Part shown: positions 1 to 7,738 of the stretch, one piece after another | How the letters are laid out: every line of letters starts with the position of its first letter | Numbering within the stretch: the first letter of the stretch is position 1 | Source: Anaerolineales bacterium UBA3082 | Lineage (GTDB): Bacteria; Chloroflexota; Anaerolineae; UBA7937 | Assembly: GCA_002366595.1 (NCBI GenBank) | Contig: DFBK01000009.1 | Location: 1 to 49,695 of the forward strand | Length of the DNA stretch: 49,695 nt | Reading direction: 5' to 3' | The notes under the pieces: model-generated | Database searches by the model: none | Told to the model about the DNA's origin: nothing | What the model saw: the letters and a program-made list of their open reading frames with translations, nothing else | Position numbers and translations under genes: made by a program

Positions 1-953
1 TGGTCAGTTACCCGGTTCTGGGGAAAATTGTAGGTCCGGATCTTCTCGCTCCGCTCAGCCGTTCCCACCTGGGAGCGCCGCTCCTCTCCCCTCTCCTCCA
101 GCCGTTCTTTTTCCTTCAAAGCATGAAGACGGGCCCTCAGAATGGCTACGGCTCGCTGGCGGTTCTGCAACTGGGAACGCTCATCCTGGCAAGAGACCAC
201 CATCCCCGTGGGAAGGTGTGTTATCCGCACCGCCGAATCGGTAGTGTTGACGCTTTGACCCCCGTGGCCTGAGGAGCGGAAGACGTCGATGCGTATATCC
301 TCGGGCTCGATATCCACCTCCACCTCCTCCATCTCCGGTAGGACGGCCACGGTGGCTGTGGAGGTGTGGATCCGGCCGCTGGACTCGGTGATGGGGACCC
401 GCTGTACCCGGTGTACGCCGCTCTCGTATTTGAGGCGCGAGTAGGCACCCCTGCCCTTCACCCCCAAGATCACCTCTTTGAAGCCACCCACTCCTGTCTC
501 GTTTGAACTGAGGATCTCCGTAGCCCAGCCTTGATTCTCCGCGTAGCGGGTGTACATGCGGTAGAGATCGGCCGCGAAGAGACCCGCCTCCTCGCCACCG
601 GTTCCAGCCCGGATCTCCACGATCACATCCTTCTCGTCATAAGGGTCCTTGGGCAAGAGCAGGAGTCTCATCTCCCCGAGGAGTGCCTCTCGTTCCTCCT
701 CCAAGGCTTGGGTCTCCTTCCGCACCAACTCTACCATCTCCGGTTCCAGATCCTCTTCCAACATAGCACGGGTAGAGGTCAGTTCCGACTCCAGGGTCTT
801 GTAGCGACGATATTTGTTAACTATCTCTTCCAGTTGAGCCCGTTCTTGGCCATGCCTCCGGATTTTCTCAGGATCAGAAACAACTTGAGGATCGGCCAGA
901 AAGCGGGTCAATTCCTCGTATCGCTTCTCCAAATCGGTTAACTTGTCTAGCAT
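1..953 (-). CDS. prfA: Peptide chain release factor 1 (RF1), 3' end outside window
   Basis: Class I release factor that reads UAA/UAG and triggers peptide release at the ribosome. The minus-strand frame opens with MLDKLTDLEKRYEELTRFL at 953 and stays open to the window edge, giving 317 codons of the usual 355-360. The catalytic GGQ motif is in the context SGHGGQSVNTTDSAVR, with its codons at 255-263. The last visible residues, TYNFPQNRVTD, are the conserved RF1 block after the GGQ domain. The ATG at 953 is the only sensible start. About 40 C-terminal residues are missing only because the window ends. RF1 is favoured over RF2 because there is no programmed-frameshift site near the start and the N-terminal wording is RF1-like. 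Confidence 0.97.
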   Translation of the reverse strand, partial: MLDKLTDLEKRYEELTRFLADPQVVSDPEKIRRHGQERAQLEEIVNKYRRYKTLESELTSTRAMLEEDLEPEMVELVRKETQALEEEREALLGEMRLLLLPKDPYDEKDVIVEIRAGTGGEEAGLFAADLYRMYTRYAENQGWATEILSSNETGVGGFKEVILGVKGRGAYSRLKYESGVHRVQRVPITESSGRIHTSTATVAVLPEMEEVEVDIEPEDIRIDVFRSSGHGGQSVNTTDSAVRITHLPTGMVVSCQDERSQLQNRQRAVAILRARLHALKEKERLEERGEERRSQVGTAERSEKIRTYNFPQNRVTD

Positions 954-1076
954 CTTCCCACCCACTTTCTTATTATACACCCTTCCTCTTTCCTCTGCAA
1001 TCTTGCCTCGCTCGTTCTTCTGCCATGACGAAGGGCTTTGATTCAGGCAACGGATTGTTGTAGTACCTTTTCGCTA

Positions 1077-1105
1077 TTGACCCTTTCGCCATTGAATGAT
1101 ATGTT
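1077..1105 (+). promoter_or_regulatory. Sigma-70-type promoter of the riboswitch leader
   Basis: TTGACC at 1077-1082, a 17-bp spacer and TATGTT at 1100-1105. Initiation would fall near 1112, just upstream of the c-di-GMP aptamer, so the aptamer would lie at the 5' end of the transcript. The -10 box is a 4/6 match. Confidence 0.5.
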
Positions 1106-1134
1106 ATTGAGGAAATTGATAATAGAAGAGTGGT

Positions 1135-1230
1135 CTCGTCATGACAAAGGCAAACCATCGAAAGGTGGGGACGCAAAGCCATGGGTCTAAGGCCCCAAGG
1201 GGCTATGATCGCCAGGCTGCCGAAAGCGAG
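1135..1230 (+). ncRNA. Cyclic di-GMP-I (GEMM-I) riboswitch aptamer
   Basis: The stretch carries the recognisable GEMM-I core: AAGGCAAACC, a GAAA tetraloop hairpin (ATCGAAAGGT), GGGACGCAAAGCC, a GGTCTAAGGCC segment and the closing GCCAGGCTGCC arm. CTCG (1135-1138) can pair with CGAG (1227-1230) to close the outer stem. In this RNA family c-di-GMP binds at the three-helix junction and controls the downstream gene. Here the 806-aa membrane-anchored propeller protein starts 200 bases downstream, which fits the frequent control of surface and adhesion proteins by c-di-GMP. I could not identify a clear intrinsic terminator, so an on or off switch cannot be assigned. Confidence 0.88.
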
Positions 1231-1253
1231 GATTATTTATACCTGCTTTCGCC

Positions 1254-1307
1254 CCGGCCCCTGGCCTGTCACGTACCAGGATGGGCTGGTACGCTTTGGG
1301 GCAGGCC
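1254..1307 (+). repeat. R1 54-bp palindromic element, copy 1 (inside leader)
   Basis: This 54-bp element recurs at 40638-40691 (about 39 of 54 identical by eye) and, inverted, at 48887-48940 (about 44 of 54). It folds as two nested 8-bp stems: CTGGCCTG (1261-1268) with CAGGCCAG (1302-1309), and CGTACCAG (1272-1279) with CTGGTACG (1286-1293). GCC lies at both edges (1251-1253 and 1305-1307). The related leader at 4147-4261 lacks exactly this segment, so it behaves as an insertion. Read from its first base it is open for 18 codons. Confidence 0.8.
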
Positions 1308-1411
1308 AGAGCCTGGAAGGTGGGGATTTGTTTAGGGTTCGTTTGCTGCGCACCATCCTTCGAAAAACGACGAGGCGTGGCTATGCGGCAGAAAATGTCT
1401 GACACTAATAG
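1305..1411 (+). repeat. 107-bp leader repeat, copy A
   Basis: These 107 bases are identical to 4155-4261, where they again end just before a gene. They can form a long imperfect hairpin in which CTGC/GCAG, GCA/TGC, CCA/TGG and CCT/AGG segments pair around the AAAAA loop of TTCGAAAAACGA. The repeat is followed by related coding starts in both places. It may be a regulatory RNA leader; its function is unknown. Confidence 0.9.
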
Positions 1412-1429
1412 ATAGGAGGAAAAAGAGCG

Positions 1430-3850
1430 ATGAAATCAAAGAGAGAGATTGAGCAACGCAACCGCTGGCTTGCCGCACGTCTGTTGGTCGGTTTGATCTG
1501 TCTTGTTATTACGCTTCTCTTGGCGCTCTCTTTCCCGCTTTCTCCAGTGGAAGCCGGGAAGACAGAAGACCATTCCCCCACCCCCATTCCAACCATCCCC
1601 GTAACGGGTGATGACCCCATCCTCCCTTGGGGCTCCGTTTACCCCTTTTGGGGGGCACCCTGTACCCATTTCACTTATCACGTCGTCTACCGCGATGAAA
1701 AAGGCCGCCCCCCAGAATATGTCCGCCTCTGGTTGAACGGCGATTGGATAGAGATGCAACCCTTCGACCCAGATGATGACGATTATCAAAGAGGTGTCCT
1801 CTACATCTACCCCTTTGTACCGACCGTCATGGAGGACCATTTCTATTTCTTTGAAGCCTCCAACGGCTGGGGCAAAGCACGGGTCGGGATCATTGATTCT
1901 CCCAGCTTTGGTCCCACCTTATTTGCTTCACCCCTAAATAATAACGAGATCGCCCTGATCGACCCGGAAAGCGGAACTCTATTATGGCGTTTTCATACTG
2001 GGGAGGAATGGGTAGACGACATTGCTTTGTCCGACAACGGGGACTACTTGGCGGCCAAGACTTCATACCATATTTACTTATTCGAAACGGGAAGCAACAA
2101 ACCGGTCTGGGAATATGCGATAGAAGATATCGCTCCGGGTGAGATGCGCGGCGATGTGCAGGGTGGCATCGATATCTCCGCAGATGGTTCCAGGATATTT
2201 GGGGCCATTGGTGATACGGTGTATCTGTTTGATAAGGGAAGCAATCAACCGCTCTGGCAATATCGTCTTGGTATTAATGCAAGTGATGTCAGCATCTCTA
2301 AGAATGGAGAGTATATGGCAGCCGCCTCAATGGGAGGTGCACTCCTGTTGTTTAACGAAGCGAGCAATCAACCGCTCTGGGTTTATCAAGCCCCAGCCTA
2401 TTTTCACCCGGTGGCAGTGAACGCGGACGGGAGCTTCATCGCGGCTGGGACCGGCTGCCCGGACCGTCGAGCCTATGTTTTTTCCCGTGATTCAAACGAG
2501 CCCCTGGTACATTCGGAGATGCTGACCCCAGATTCTCCAGTAAAAGCCGCCACGATCTCTGATGATGGAGCGTATGCGGCTTTTGGAACGGAAGAATCCT
2601 CAAACGTCTTCCTTTTCAGCCGAGATTCGAGCAAGCCTCTGTGGCAGTTTGAGGATCCGAATAGTGCTAATATCGAAGCCCTGGCCATGACCCCGGACGG
2701 ACAATATATCGCTTCCCACACCAATCTGGGGAAGGTATATATCTTTGATCGCGAGACTGGGGCGGTCTTGAACCAGTATCAAGTTCAGGAGCAACTAGGA
2801 GCGGTTGACCTTGCCAGTGACGGCAGTTTCGTGGTTGCTGGTGGATCCTTCAATCATCTCTATCTATTCAACCGAAGCCAAGAGGAACCCCTCTGGCAGA
2901 TCGAACTAAACGAGTTCGTCAATATCGTCGATATCTCCGGGGACAATCGGTATATCGCGGCCGGCACAGGGGGTTCACACTACATTTTTAGTACAAACCT
3001 GTTCCTTCCCTGGAGCGCTTCGGAATTGAAATGTGAGGAAATCCTTGAGCCCCCGGTATCCTTTGAGGAGTTCGTTGACTGGCAGTTGAACATCTCCCCT
3101 GACAGGGAATGCGCATTTGGATTTGGGGATTGCGAAAAAACAGGCATTCCTTCTCCCACTCCGGTGATTGCCATCGATGGGGACCCATCCGACTGGGGAG
3201 ACCGTGAGCCTCTCATCACTGACCCAGAAGACAGCGCGGATCAGGCGGCCGGGGTTGACCTCTCTGCCTTCTATGCATTTGCCGATGAGGACTTCCTCTA
3301 CCTTCGATTGGACCAGCATACGGAGTTTCCAACCCAATCCGTGGTGTATGGATTTGAAATTCACCCCAAATCCAGTTCTGATCCAAGCACTTTCATAAAA
3401 GTGAGCGTAGATGCCCCTGATACACTCGGGGTCGAATACCAGCACCGTCTGGTGGAATATAGCAATGCGGCGGCAATCGGCGACGTCTTAGAAGCCGCGG
3501 TGCCGCTGGAAGCAATCGGGCACCCTGACCCGGAAGAGATCGAGATCTTTGTTGAGGTCGGGTCTGCTATGGCCTTTTCACCAGAAACAAGGTTGACCGC
3601 GCTGCGGAGTTCAGCCTTCCTCGGCTCTCAAACCCCCTCTCCAGCTATCGAGCCAGAGAGGATGGGAACTGAGACTCCTCCAATAGAGGTTGAGGTCACA
3701 TCCACCACAGATGATCTTGGGATCGAGGGGGGTGAGCGACAAAGTCAAAGGGAAGTGCCCATACCCTTTGTGATAGTCATCGCCGTGGTACTCATCGCGA
3801 TGGTTGTATGCGGGGTCTGGTCTTTGTTGAGGAAGTCTAACTCTATCTGA
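1430..3850 (+). CDS. Membrane-anchored beta-propeller surface protein under c-di-GMP control
   Basis: An 806-aa protein of unknown exact function. Residues about 14-41 form an uncleaved signal anchor or signal peptide. A Pro/Thr linker (SPTPIPTIP) follows, then a beta-sandwich-like region to about residue 150. Next is a WD40/PQQ-like propeller with recurring blades of the type LFNEASNQPLWVYQ and ISKNGEYMAAAS up to about residue 530. A DOMON-like segment begins at IDGDPSDWGDREPL. A second transmembrane helix (VPIPFVIVIAVVLIAMVVCG) lies near the C-terminus. The ATG at 1430 has AGGAGG at 1414-1419. The first 16 codons resemble the start of the downstream histidine kinase (MKSKREIEQRNR against MESEPEIERRNR), suggesting that this gene acquired a duplicated leader and start. 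The riboswitch upstream implies a role in attachment or surface sensing. Confidence 0.9.
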   Translation: MKSKREIEQRNRWLAARLLVGLICLVITLLLALSFPLSPVEAGKTEDHSPTPIPTIPVTGDDPILPWGSVYPFWGAPCTHFTYHVVYRDEKGRPPEYVRLWLNGDWIEMQPFDPDDDDYQRGVLYIYPFVPTVMEDHFYFFEASNGWGKARVGIIDSPSFGPTLFASPLNNNEIALIDPESGTLLWRFHTGEEWVDDIALSDNGDYLAAKTSYHIYLFETGSNKPVWEYAIEDIAPGEMRGDVQGGIDISADGSRIFGAIGDTVYLFDKGSNQPLWQYRLGINASDVSISKNGEYMAAASMGGALLLFNEASNQPLWVYQAPAYFHPVAVNADGSFIAAGTGCPDRRAYVFSRDSNEPLVHSEMLTPDSPVKAATISDDGAYAAFGTEESSNVFLFSRDSSKPLWQFEDPNSANIEALAMTPDGQYIASHTNLGKVYIFDRETGAVLNQYQVQEQLGAVDLASDGSFVVAGGSFNHLYLFNRSQEEPLWQIELNEFVNIVDISGDNRYIAAGTGGSHYIFSTNLFLPWSASELKCEEILEPPVSFEEFVDWQLNISPDRECAFGFGDCEKTGIPSPTPVIAIDGDPSDWGDREPLITDPEDSADQAAGVDLSAFYAFADEDFLYLRLDQHTEFPTQSVVYGFEIHPKSSSDPSTFIKVSVDAPDTLGVEYQHRLVEYSNAAAIGDVLEAAVPLEAIGHPDPEEIEIFVEVGSAMAFSPETRLTALRSSAFLGSQTPSPAIEPERMGTETPPIEVEVTSTTDDLGIEGGERQSQREVPIPFVIVIAVVLIAMVVCGVWSLLRKSNSI

Positions 3851-4101
3851 TGCCCGATGGCTCGCTCGCTCAAGGCTTAGAAGTGGATCTATAGACCTCC
3901 GATGCTGCGGGGCCACCCGATGCGGGGATAGCATATACAAACGATGAGGAGGTAGCGGTGTTCAAAGTCGCACCTGGTAGTTATAAGATAGGGTTCAACG
4001 CCCTAAACTTCCCTGAGGATCTCGCCTACCCGCAACCGGTAGCGATAGAGGTGGTTGAAGGAGAGACCACACAGAAGACCATCCAATTAGAACCGAAGTA
4101 G
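3841..4101 (+). pseudogene. Decayed 3' fragment of a carboxypeptidase-regulatory-like domain gene
   Basis: One frame reads LYLMPDGSLAQGLEVDL, a TAG at 3892-3894, then TSDAAGPPDAGIAYTNDEE and VFKVAPGSYKIGFNAL, ending at TAG 4099-4101. The VAPGSYKI and VVEGETTQKTIQL phrases resemble the end of a beta-sandwich (CarboxypepD_reg-like or SpaA-like) domain. There is no start codon with a ribosome site, and an internal stop is present. It is probably the remnant of an older gene interrupted when the upstream gene or leader was duplicated. A short separate ORF starting at GTG 3958 is the alternative. Confidence 0.55.
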
Positions 4102-4154
4102 ATACCGCGGACATGCGAGGTCTCATCCAAAGGAGATCCTTTGGGTCTGCTTTC

Positions 4155-4261
4155 GCCAGAGCCTGGAAGGTGGGGATTTGTTTAGGGTTCGTTTGCTGCG
4201 CACCATCCTTCGAAAAACGACGAGGCGTGGCTATGCGGCAGAAAATGTCTGACACTAATAG
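4155..4261 (+). repeat. 107-bp leader repeat, copy B
   Basis: Perfect copy of 1305-1411, placed 22 bases before the ATG of the GAF histidine kinase. Identity extends upstream another stretch (CTGCTTTCGCC at 4147-4157 and 1243-1253) if the 54-bp R1 element of copy A is removed. No c-di-GMP aptamer precedes this copy. Confidence 0.9.
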
Positions 4262-4283
4262 CTAGGGCGTGGAAAGCAGTGCG

Positions 4284-6605
4284 ATGGAATCAGAGCCAGA
4301 GATTGAGCGGCGCAACCGCCAACTTTCCGCTCTAACCCGAGTGGCCAACGCCGCCAGCAGTTGCCTGGCACTGGGAGAGGCCCTCGAGCGAGTCTTGGCA
4401 GTGGTGGCCGAGACTACCCACTCCCAGATAGGCTGGATCACTTCCATCGGTAACAGGGATGATAGCGCGCGCCTTCTCGCAGGGCACAGCCCAAAGGTGG
4501 ACGAGATACAGATCGCTGAGTTGGCTGCGCTTAGTGAGCCACTTTCGATGGAAGCCCTGCGAAGCGGCAAGCCACTCTTCGCATTCGTGGAGGAAGACCC
4601 AAGGCTAGAGCCGCTGGTCCGCGCGTTAGAAGGCATGCAATCTTTCGCCAGCGTTCCCTTGAAGTCACGCAGAAAAACTGTGGGCCTGATGAACCTCATT
4701 GCCTTCACGCCTGGCACTCTAACCATCGAGCATATAGGCTTGCTGGAAACCATCGGCAGCCACGCTGCGGCCATGATTGAGATCGCGCGCTTGAACCGAC
4801 TTCTGGAACAAAAGGTTCGGGAACTGACCTCTCTATACGAGATAGGCTTGACCATCACCTCCTCTTTGAGTGAAAAGGAGGTCCTCTTCTCGGTCATGCG
4901 CTCCATCGACAGGATCTTGCCTGCTGAGGGTGCCTGCTTGCTGCTGTTCGATGAGGAGCCAGACCAGGAGAGCCTGAAAGAGGTGCTGAAATACCAAGAA
5001 GAGGCATCTCCCCCCGACAAATCTGGCTGCTGGACACCGGCTGTGGCTCTCGATGTGAACGCTCTATTCAATGAATATACCCTTCGCGTCCCGTTGAAGA
5101 CAAAGGGGCAAACCATAGGGCTAATTGAGGTGAGAAACAAGATCGATGGCCGTTTTAGGGAGGGCGACCTAGAACTCCTGACCCAGGTGGCAGCCCTGGT
5201 AGCCGTCGCCATTGAGAATGCTCGCCTCTTAGAAACTGCACAAGCCAAAGCCGATGAGTTGTCCCTTCTCCTTGAAACCGTAGAGGCCACCTCGTCTAGC
5301 CTTGACCCTATCGAGATCCTACAAACTCTATCTGAGAGATTAACCACATCGCTTCCGGTCACCTTCAGCCGCATCTCCCTCCTCGACGAGAGAGGTGAGA
5401 ATTTGGTCCTCCAGGCTGCTCATTCCATACGACCGTTAGATTGGGATCCGGGCATCGGAAGGCGATATGCACTGGCAGATCTCCCCTTGCACAGGAAAGT
5501 CATGGAGAGCGACGAAGTGGTGATCATTCGTCAAGAGAAGCCTGAGCAGGCGATGGGCGAGTTTGAGCGACGTGCCATGATGATGGAGGAAATCAGGAGC
5601 GGGGCTCTCCTTCCGCTCAAGGCAGGTGAGCGGACTATGGGGGTGATATCCCTTGGGGAGATGCGCAGTTGGGAACGCGCTCCCTTCTCATCGGAGAAGC
5701 TGCGGCTTTGTCGTGCCATCGCTGATGAGGCCGCTATGGCCATCCAGAGAGCCCGCCTCTATGAGGACCTCCGGCGTGGCATGGAGCAACTGAGATCCAC
5801 TCAAGGCCTCCTGCGCCAATCTGAGAAACTCTCTATCCTGGGCGAGATGGCAGCGGGGATAGCCCACGAAATCAACAATCCACTGGTCACCATACTGGGC
5901 TGTGCTCAATTATTGCAAGAGATCGATCTTCCCCAAGAGGCCGAGGCTTATACCAAAAGCATTGAAAGGGGTGCAGAGCACACCATGCAAATAGTGCATT
6001 CCCTTCTCGGTTTCGTCCGCCAGAGGAAGATGGAGAGAACCGCCATTGATATCAATCAGACTATCCGAGAGGCCCTCGCGTTACAAGAGTACCAACTCAA
6101 AGTCAACGGTATCGAAGTGGTGGAGGAATTTGCTGATGACCTTCCCTTGGTAATGGCGGACCTTATCCAACTTCAGCAAGTTTTCCTTAACATCACCAAC
6201 AACGCCCACCAAGCCATGGTGAAAACCAAAGGCAAGCGCACTCTGACCGTCAGAACCCAGTTCTTGCAAGATGACGCCATTCGCATCAGTTTCGCTGACA
6301 CTGGGCCAGGGATACCATCTGAGAACCTTGATAAGATCTTCGACTCTCTCTTCACTACCAGGGGGTCGGAGAAGGGGACAGGCTTGGGCCTAAGCATCTC
6401 CCGTCGCATCGTTCGCAACCACGGGGGGTGCATCTGGGCCGAGAGCGAGCCTGGAAAGGGTGCAACCTTTTTTATAGACCTTCCGCTCACACAGGAACCG
6501 GTCCCTAACCCCGAAGGTGCAAACCACGGCCTGGCCGGGCAGGCGTTCTGGCATCGCCAGTTGTTCCACACTAGAAGATGCTCTCAGTCGAAAGGGAGAG
6601 CATAG
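4284..6605 (+). CDS. Multi-GAF sensor histidine kinase
   Basis: Soluble sensor kinase of about 773 aa. Three GAF-type domains occupy roughly residues 15-165, 170-320 and 325-490, separated by helical linkers such as LLEQKVRELTSLYEIGL. The dimerisation domain carries the phospho-acceptor His in IAHEINNPLVTILG near residue 526. The ATPase domain has the N box NITNNAHQAM (about 635), G1 FADTGPGIPS (about 671) and G2 GTGLGLSIS (about 697). There is no transmembrane segment, so it should sense a cytoplasmic ligand or redox signal. I chose ATG 4284 because it aligns with the start of the 1430 gene; GTG 4269 is also possible. The last 35 residues (NPEGANHGLAGQAF onward) look unrelated to the kinase fold. 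No response regulator is adjacent, so it is an orphan kinase. Confidence 0.92.
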   Translation: MESEPEIERRNRQLSALTRVANAASSCLALGEALERVLAVVAETTHSQIGWITSIGNRDDSARLLAGHSPKVDEIQIAELAALSEPLSMEALRSGKPLFAFVEEDPRLEPLVRALEGMQSFASVPLKSRRKTVGLMNLIAFTPGTLTIEHIGLLETIGSHAAAMIEIARLNRLLEQKVRELTSLYEIGLTITSSLSEKEVLFSVMRSIDRILPAEGACLLLFDEEPDQESLKEVLKYQEEASPPDKSGCWTPAVALDVNALFNEYTLRVPLKTKGQTIGLIEVRNKIDGRFREGDLELLTQVAALVAVAIENARLLETAQAKADELSLLLETVEATSSSLDPIEILQTLSERLTTSLPVTFSRISLLDERGENLVLQAAHSIRPLDWDPGIGRRYALADLPLHRKVMESDEVVIIRQEKPEQAMGEFERRAMMMEEIRSGALLPLKAGERTMGVISLGEMRSWERAPFSSEKLRLCRAIADEAAMAIQRARLYEDLRRGMEQLRSTQGLLRQSEKLSILGEMAAGIAHEINNPLVTILGCAQLLQEIDLPQEAEAYTKSIERGAEHTMQIVHSLLGFVRQRKMERTAIDINQTIREALALQEYQLKVNGIEVVEEFADDLPLVMADLIQLQQVFLNITNNAHQAMVKTKGKRTLTVRTQFLQDDAIRISFADTGPGIPSENLDKIFDSLFTTRGSEKGTGLGLSISRRIVRNHGGCIWAESEPGKGATFFIDLPLTQEPVPNPEGANHGLAGQAFWHRQLFHTRRCSQSKGRA

Positions 6606-6607
6606 AA

Positions 6608-7234
6608 ATGAGGGTGATTAAAGAAGGGTTTAAGGCTTTTGGTGGCGGCTTCTGTGGCTGCTTGGGCGCGTGGGTAGCGAGCCTGCTAATCATCTTAGTT
6701 CTGGGCTTCGTCCTCGGCTCGGTGGCCGGCCCGATAGTAGGGGATGTACCGCCTGGAATCCTTGAGGGGCTCAAAGAGTTACCCTCAGGCTTGATCTCTC
6801 CTCCACTAGGAGCAGAGGGGCCTGGGCAACCGCCGTCGTCAGAAGGCGGACCCAACGGGCCTTTCCAAGGACCGGCGGCAGGCGTGCCTCCTGCAGGCAC
6901 CCCCCTTCCTCCCGAGGAAGGTGTAGAAGGGTGGGAGATTTGGCTGACCAAGGTCCAAGATCCGCAGGCGGAAAGGGAGACCAGGTTCGCTCAAACAGAT
7001 ACTATTTTCATCTTTGTCTCCAGCCCGGCGGGCGCAGTGACTCAGTTCCAACTCGTCCTCAGTTCCGAGATGGAAAGTCGAGCCATCCCTGTTCCTTTTC
7101 AAACCAGCCCGGATGGCAACCCAGTGGGTTGCGGAGCCATCAACGCCGGTCACGAGATGCCTCTTGGCCCGTATCGGCTTGACGTTGTAGTCGAGCAAGA
7201 AACGATGACGAGCATCGAGTTCAGTGTCGAATGA
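6608..7234 (+). CDS. Small membrane-anchored protein with Pro/Gly-rich linker, unknown function
   Basis: About 208 aa from ATG 6608, which follows a GGGAGA motif inside the end of the kinase gene; the frame also extends upstream to 6578. Residues 10-40 are glycine-rich and hydrophobic (ASLLIILVLGFVLGSVAG), a single membrane anchor. A Pro/Gly-rich linker (about 55-105) follows, then a globular part containing FIFVSSPAGAVTQFQLVL and GHEMPLGPYRLDVVV. This part resembles an extracytoplasmic beta-sandwich that modifies or binds something outside the membrane. It starts 3 bases after the kinase stop, so the two genes are probably co-transcribed. No family is recognised. Confidence 0.72.
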   Translation: MRVIKEGFKAFGGGFCGCLGAWVASLLIILVLGFVLGSVAGPIVGDVPPGILEGLKELPSGLISPPLGAEGPGQPPSSEGGPNGPFQGPAAGVPPAGTPLPPEEGVEGWEIWLTKVQDPQAERETRFAQTDTIFIFVSSPAGAVTQFQLVLSSEMESRAIPVPFQTSPDGNPVGCGAINAGHEMPLGPYRLDVVVEQETMTSIEFSVE

Positions 7235-7314
7235 CCCCTTCACCCTGAGCCCGAGACGAAGAAAATCAATTCGAGGGAACTCACCCAGTTCTCAGTCTCA
7301 CCTACGAGGGTGCG

Positions 7315-7343
7315 TTGACAGGGAAGCAATAAATGGGTATAAT
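7315..7343 (+). promoter_or_regulatory. Consensus sigma-70 promoter of tRNA-Gly
   Basis: TTGACA at 7315-7320, an exact 17-bp spacer and TATAAT at 7338-7343, a perfect match to the housekeeping consensus. The tRNA begins 10 bases after the -10 box. Confidence 0.9.
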
Positions 7344-7352
7344 TTATATCGT

Positions 7353-7425
7353 GCGGGTGTAACTCAGTTGGCAGAGTGTCTGCTTCCCAAGCAGAATGTC
7401 GTGGGTTCGAATCCCATCACCCGCT
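7353..7425 (+). tRNA. tRNA-Gly (anticodon CCC)
   Basis: Cloverleaf: acceptor GCGGGTG (7353-7359) pairs with CACCCGC (7418-7424), with discriminator T. The D arm is ACTCAGTTGGCAGAGT. The anticodon stem TCTGC/GCAGA holds the loop TTCCCAA, giving anticodon CCC. The T arm is GTGGGTTCGAATCCCAT. CCA is not encoded. Confidence 0.95.
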
Positions 7426-7442
7426 CTCTGTACTTAACTCGA

Positions 7443-7469
7443 AAAGCACCTCTTTCATAGAGGTGCTTT
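7443..7469 (+). terminator. Intrinsic terminator after tRNA-Gly
   Basis: Perfect 11-bp stem AAAGCACCTCT (7443-7453) and AGAGGTGCTTT (7459-7469) with loop TTCAT. The T-tract is short. A related CACCTCT...AGAGGTG palindrome follows at 7498-7519. Confidence 0.8.
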
Positions 7470-7664
7470 CATCTGGTATTCAATCCTTTGCCCAAGGCAC
7501 CTCTTACCCCCCAGAGGTGATCCTGGAATATAAGAAGTCGATCTTGGAGTGGATAAGCCTGGGGATCTCCCTAGCCACTTTGCTTGATTTGGCAGCCTAC
7601 CCTTGACCCCTGTTGTCCACCACTCTCCCATCTTGTGTATATACTGGTGCGACTCCCCAAACCC

Positions 7665-7693
7665 TTGCTGAAAGACCCCCTTCGTGGTACAAT
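7665..7693 (+). promoter_or_regulatory. Promoter of the DedA gene
   Basis: TTGCTG at 7665-7670, 17 bp, TACAAT at 7688-7693. The leader would be about 40 nt to the TTG start at 7739. Confidence 0.55.
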
Positions 7694-7738
7694 CTGGCCT
7701 GCTTTGCCTCATTTCGCTTCGCCTTTTAAGGAGGGCCC

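Noticed and set aside
4262..5374. 370-aa minus-strand ORF opposite the GAF kinase
   Set aside because: Ser/Arg-rich antisense shadow; kinase motifs on the plus strand are unambiguous.
7517..7606. A 29-aa frame MILEYKKSILEWISLGISL... after tRNA-Gly
   Set aside because: Composition looks coding-like, but there is no ribosome site and it is too short to support as a gene; possibly a remnant.
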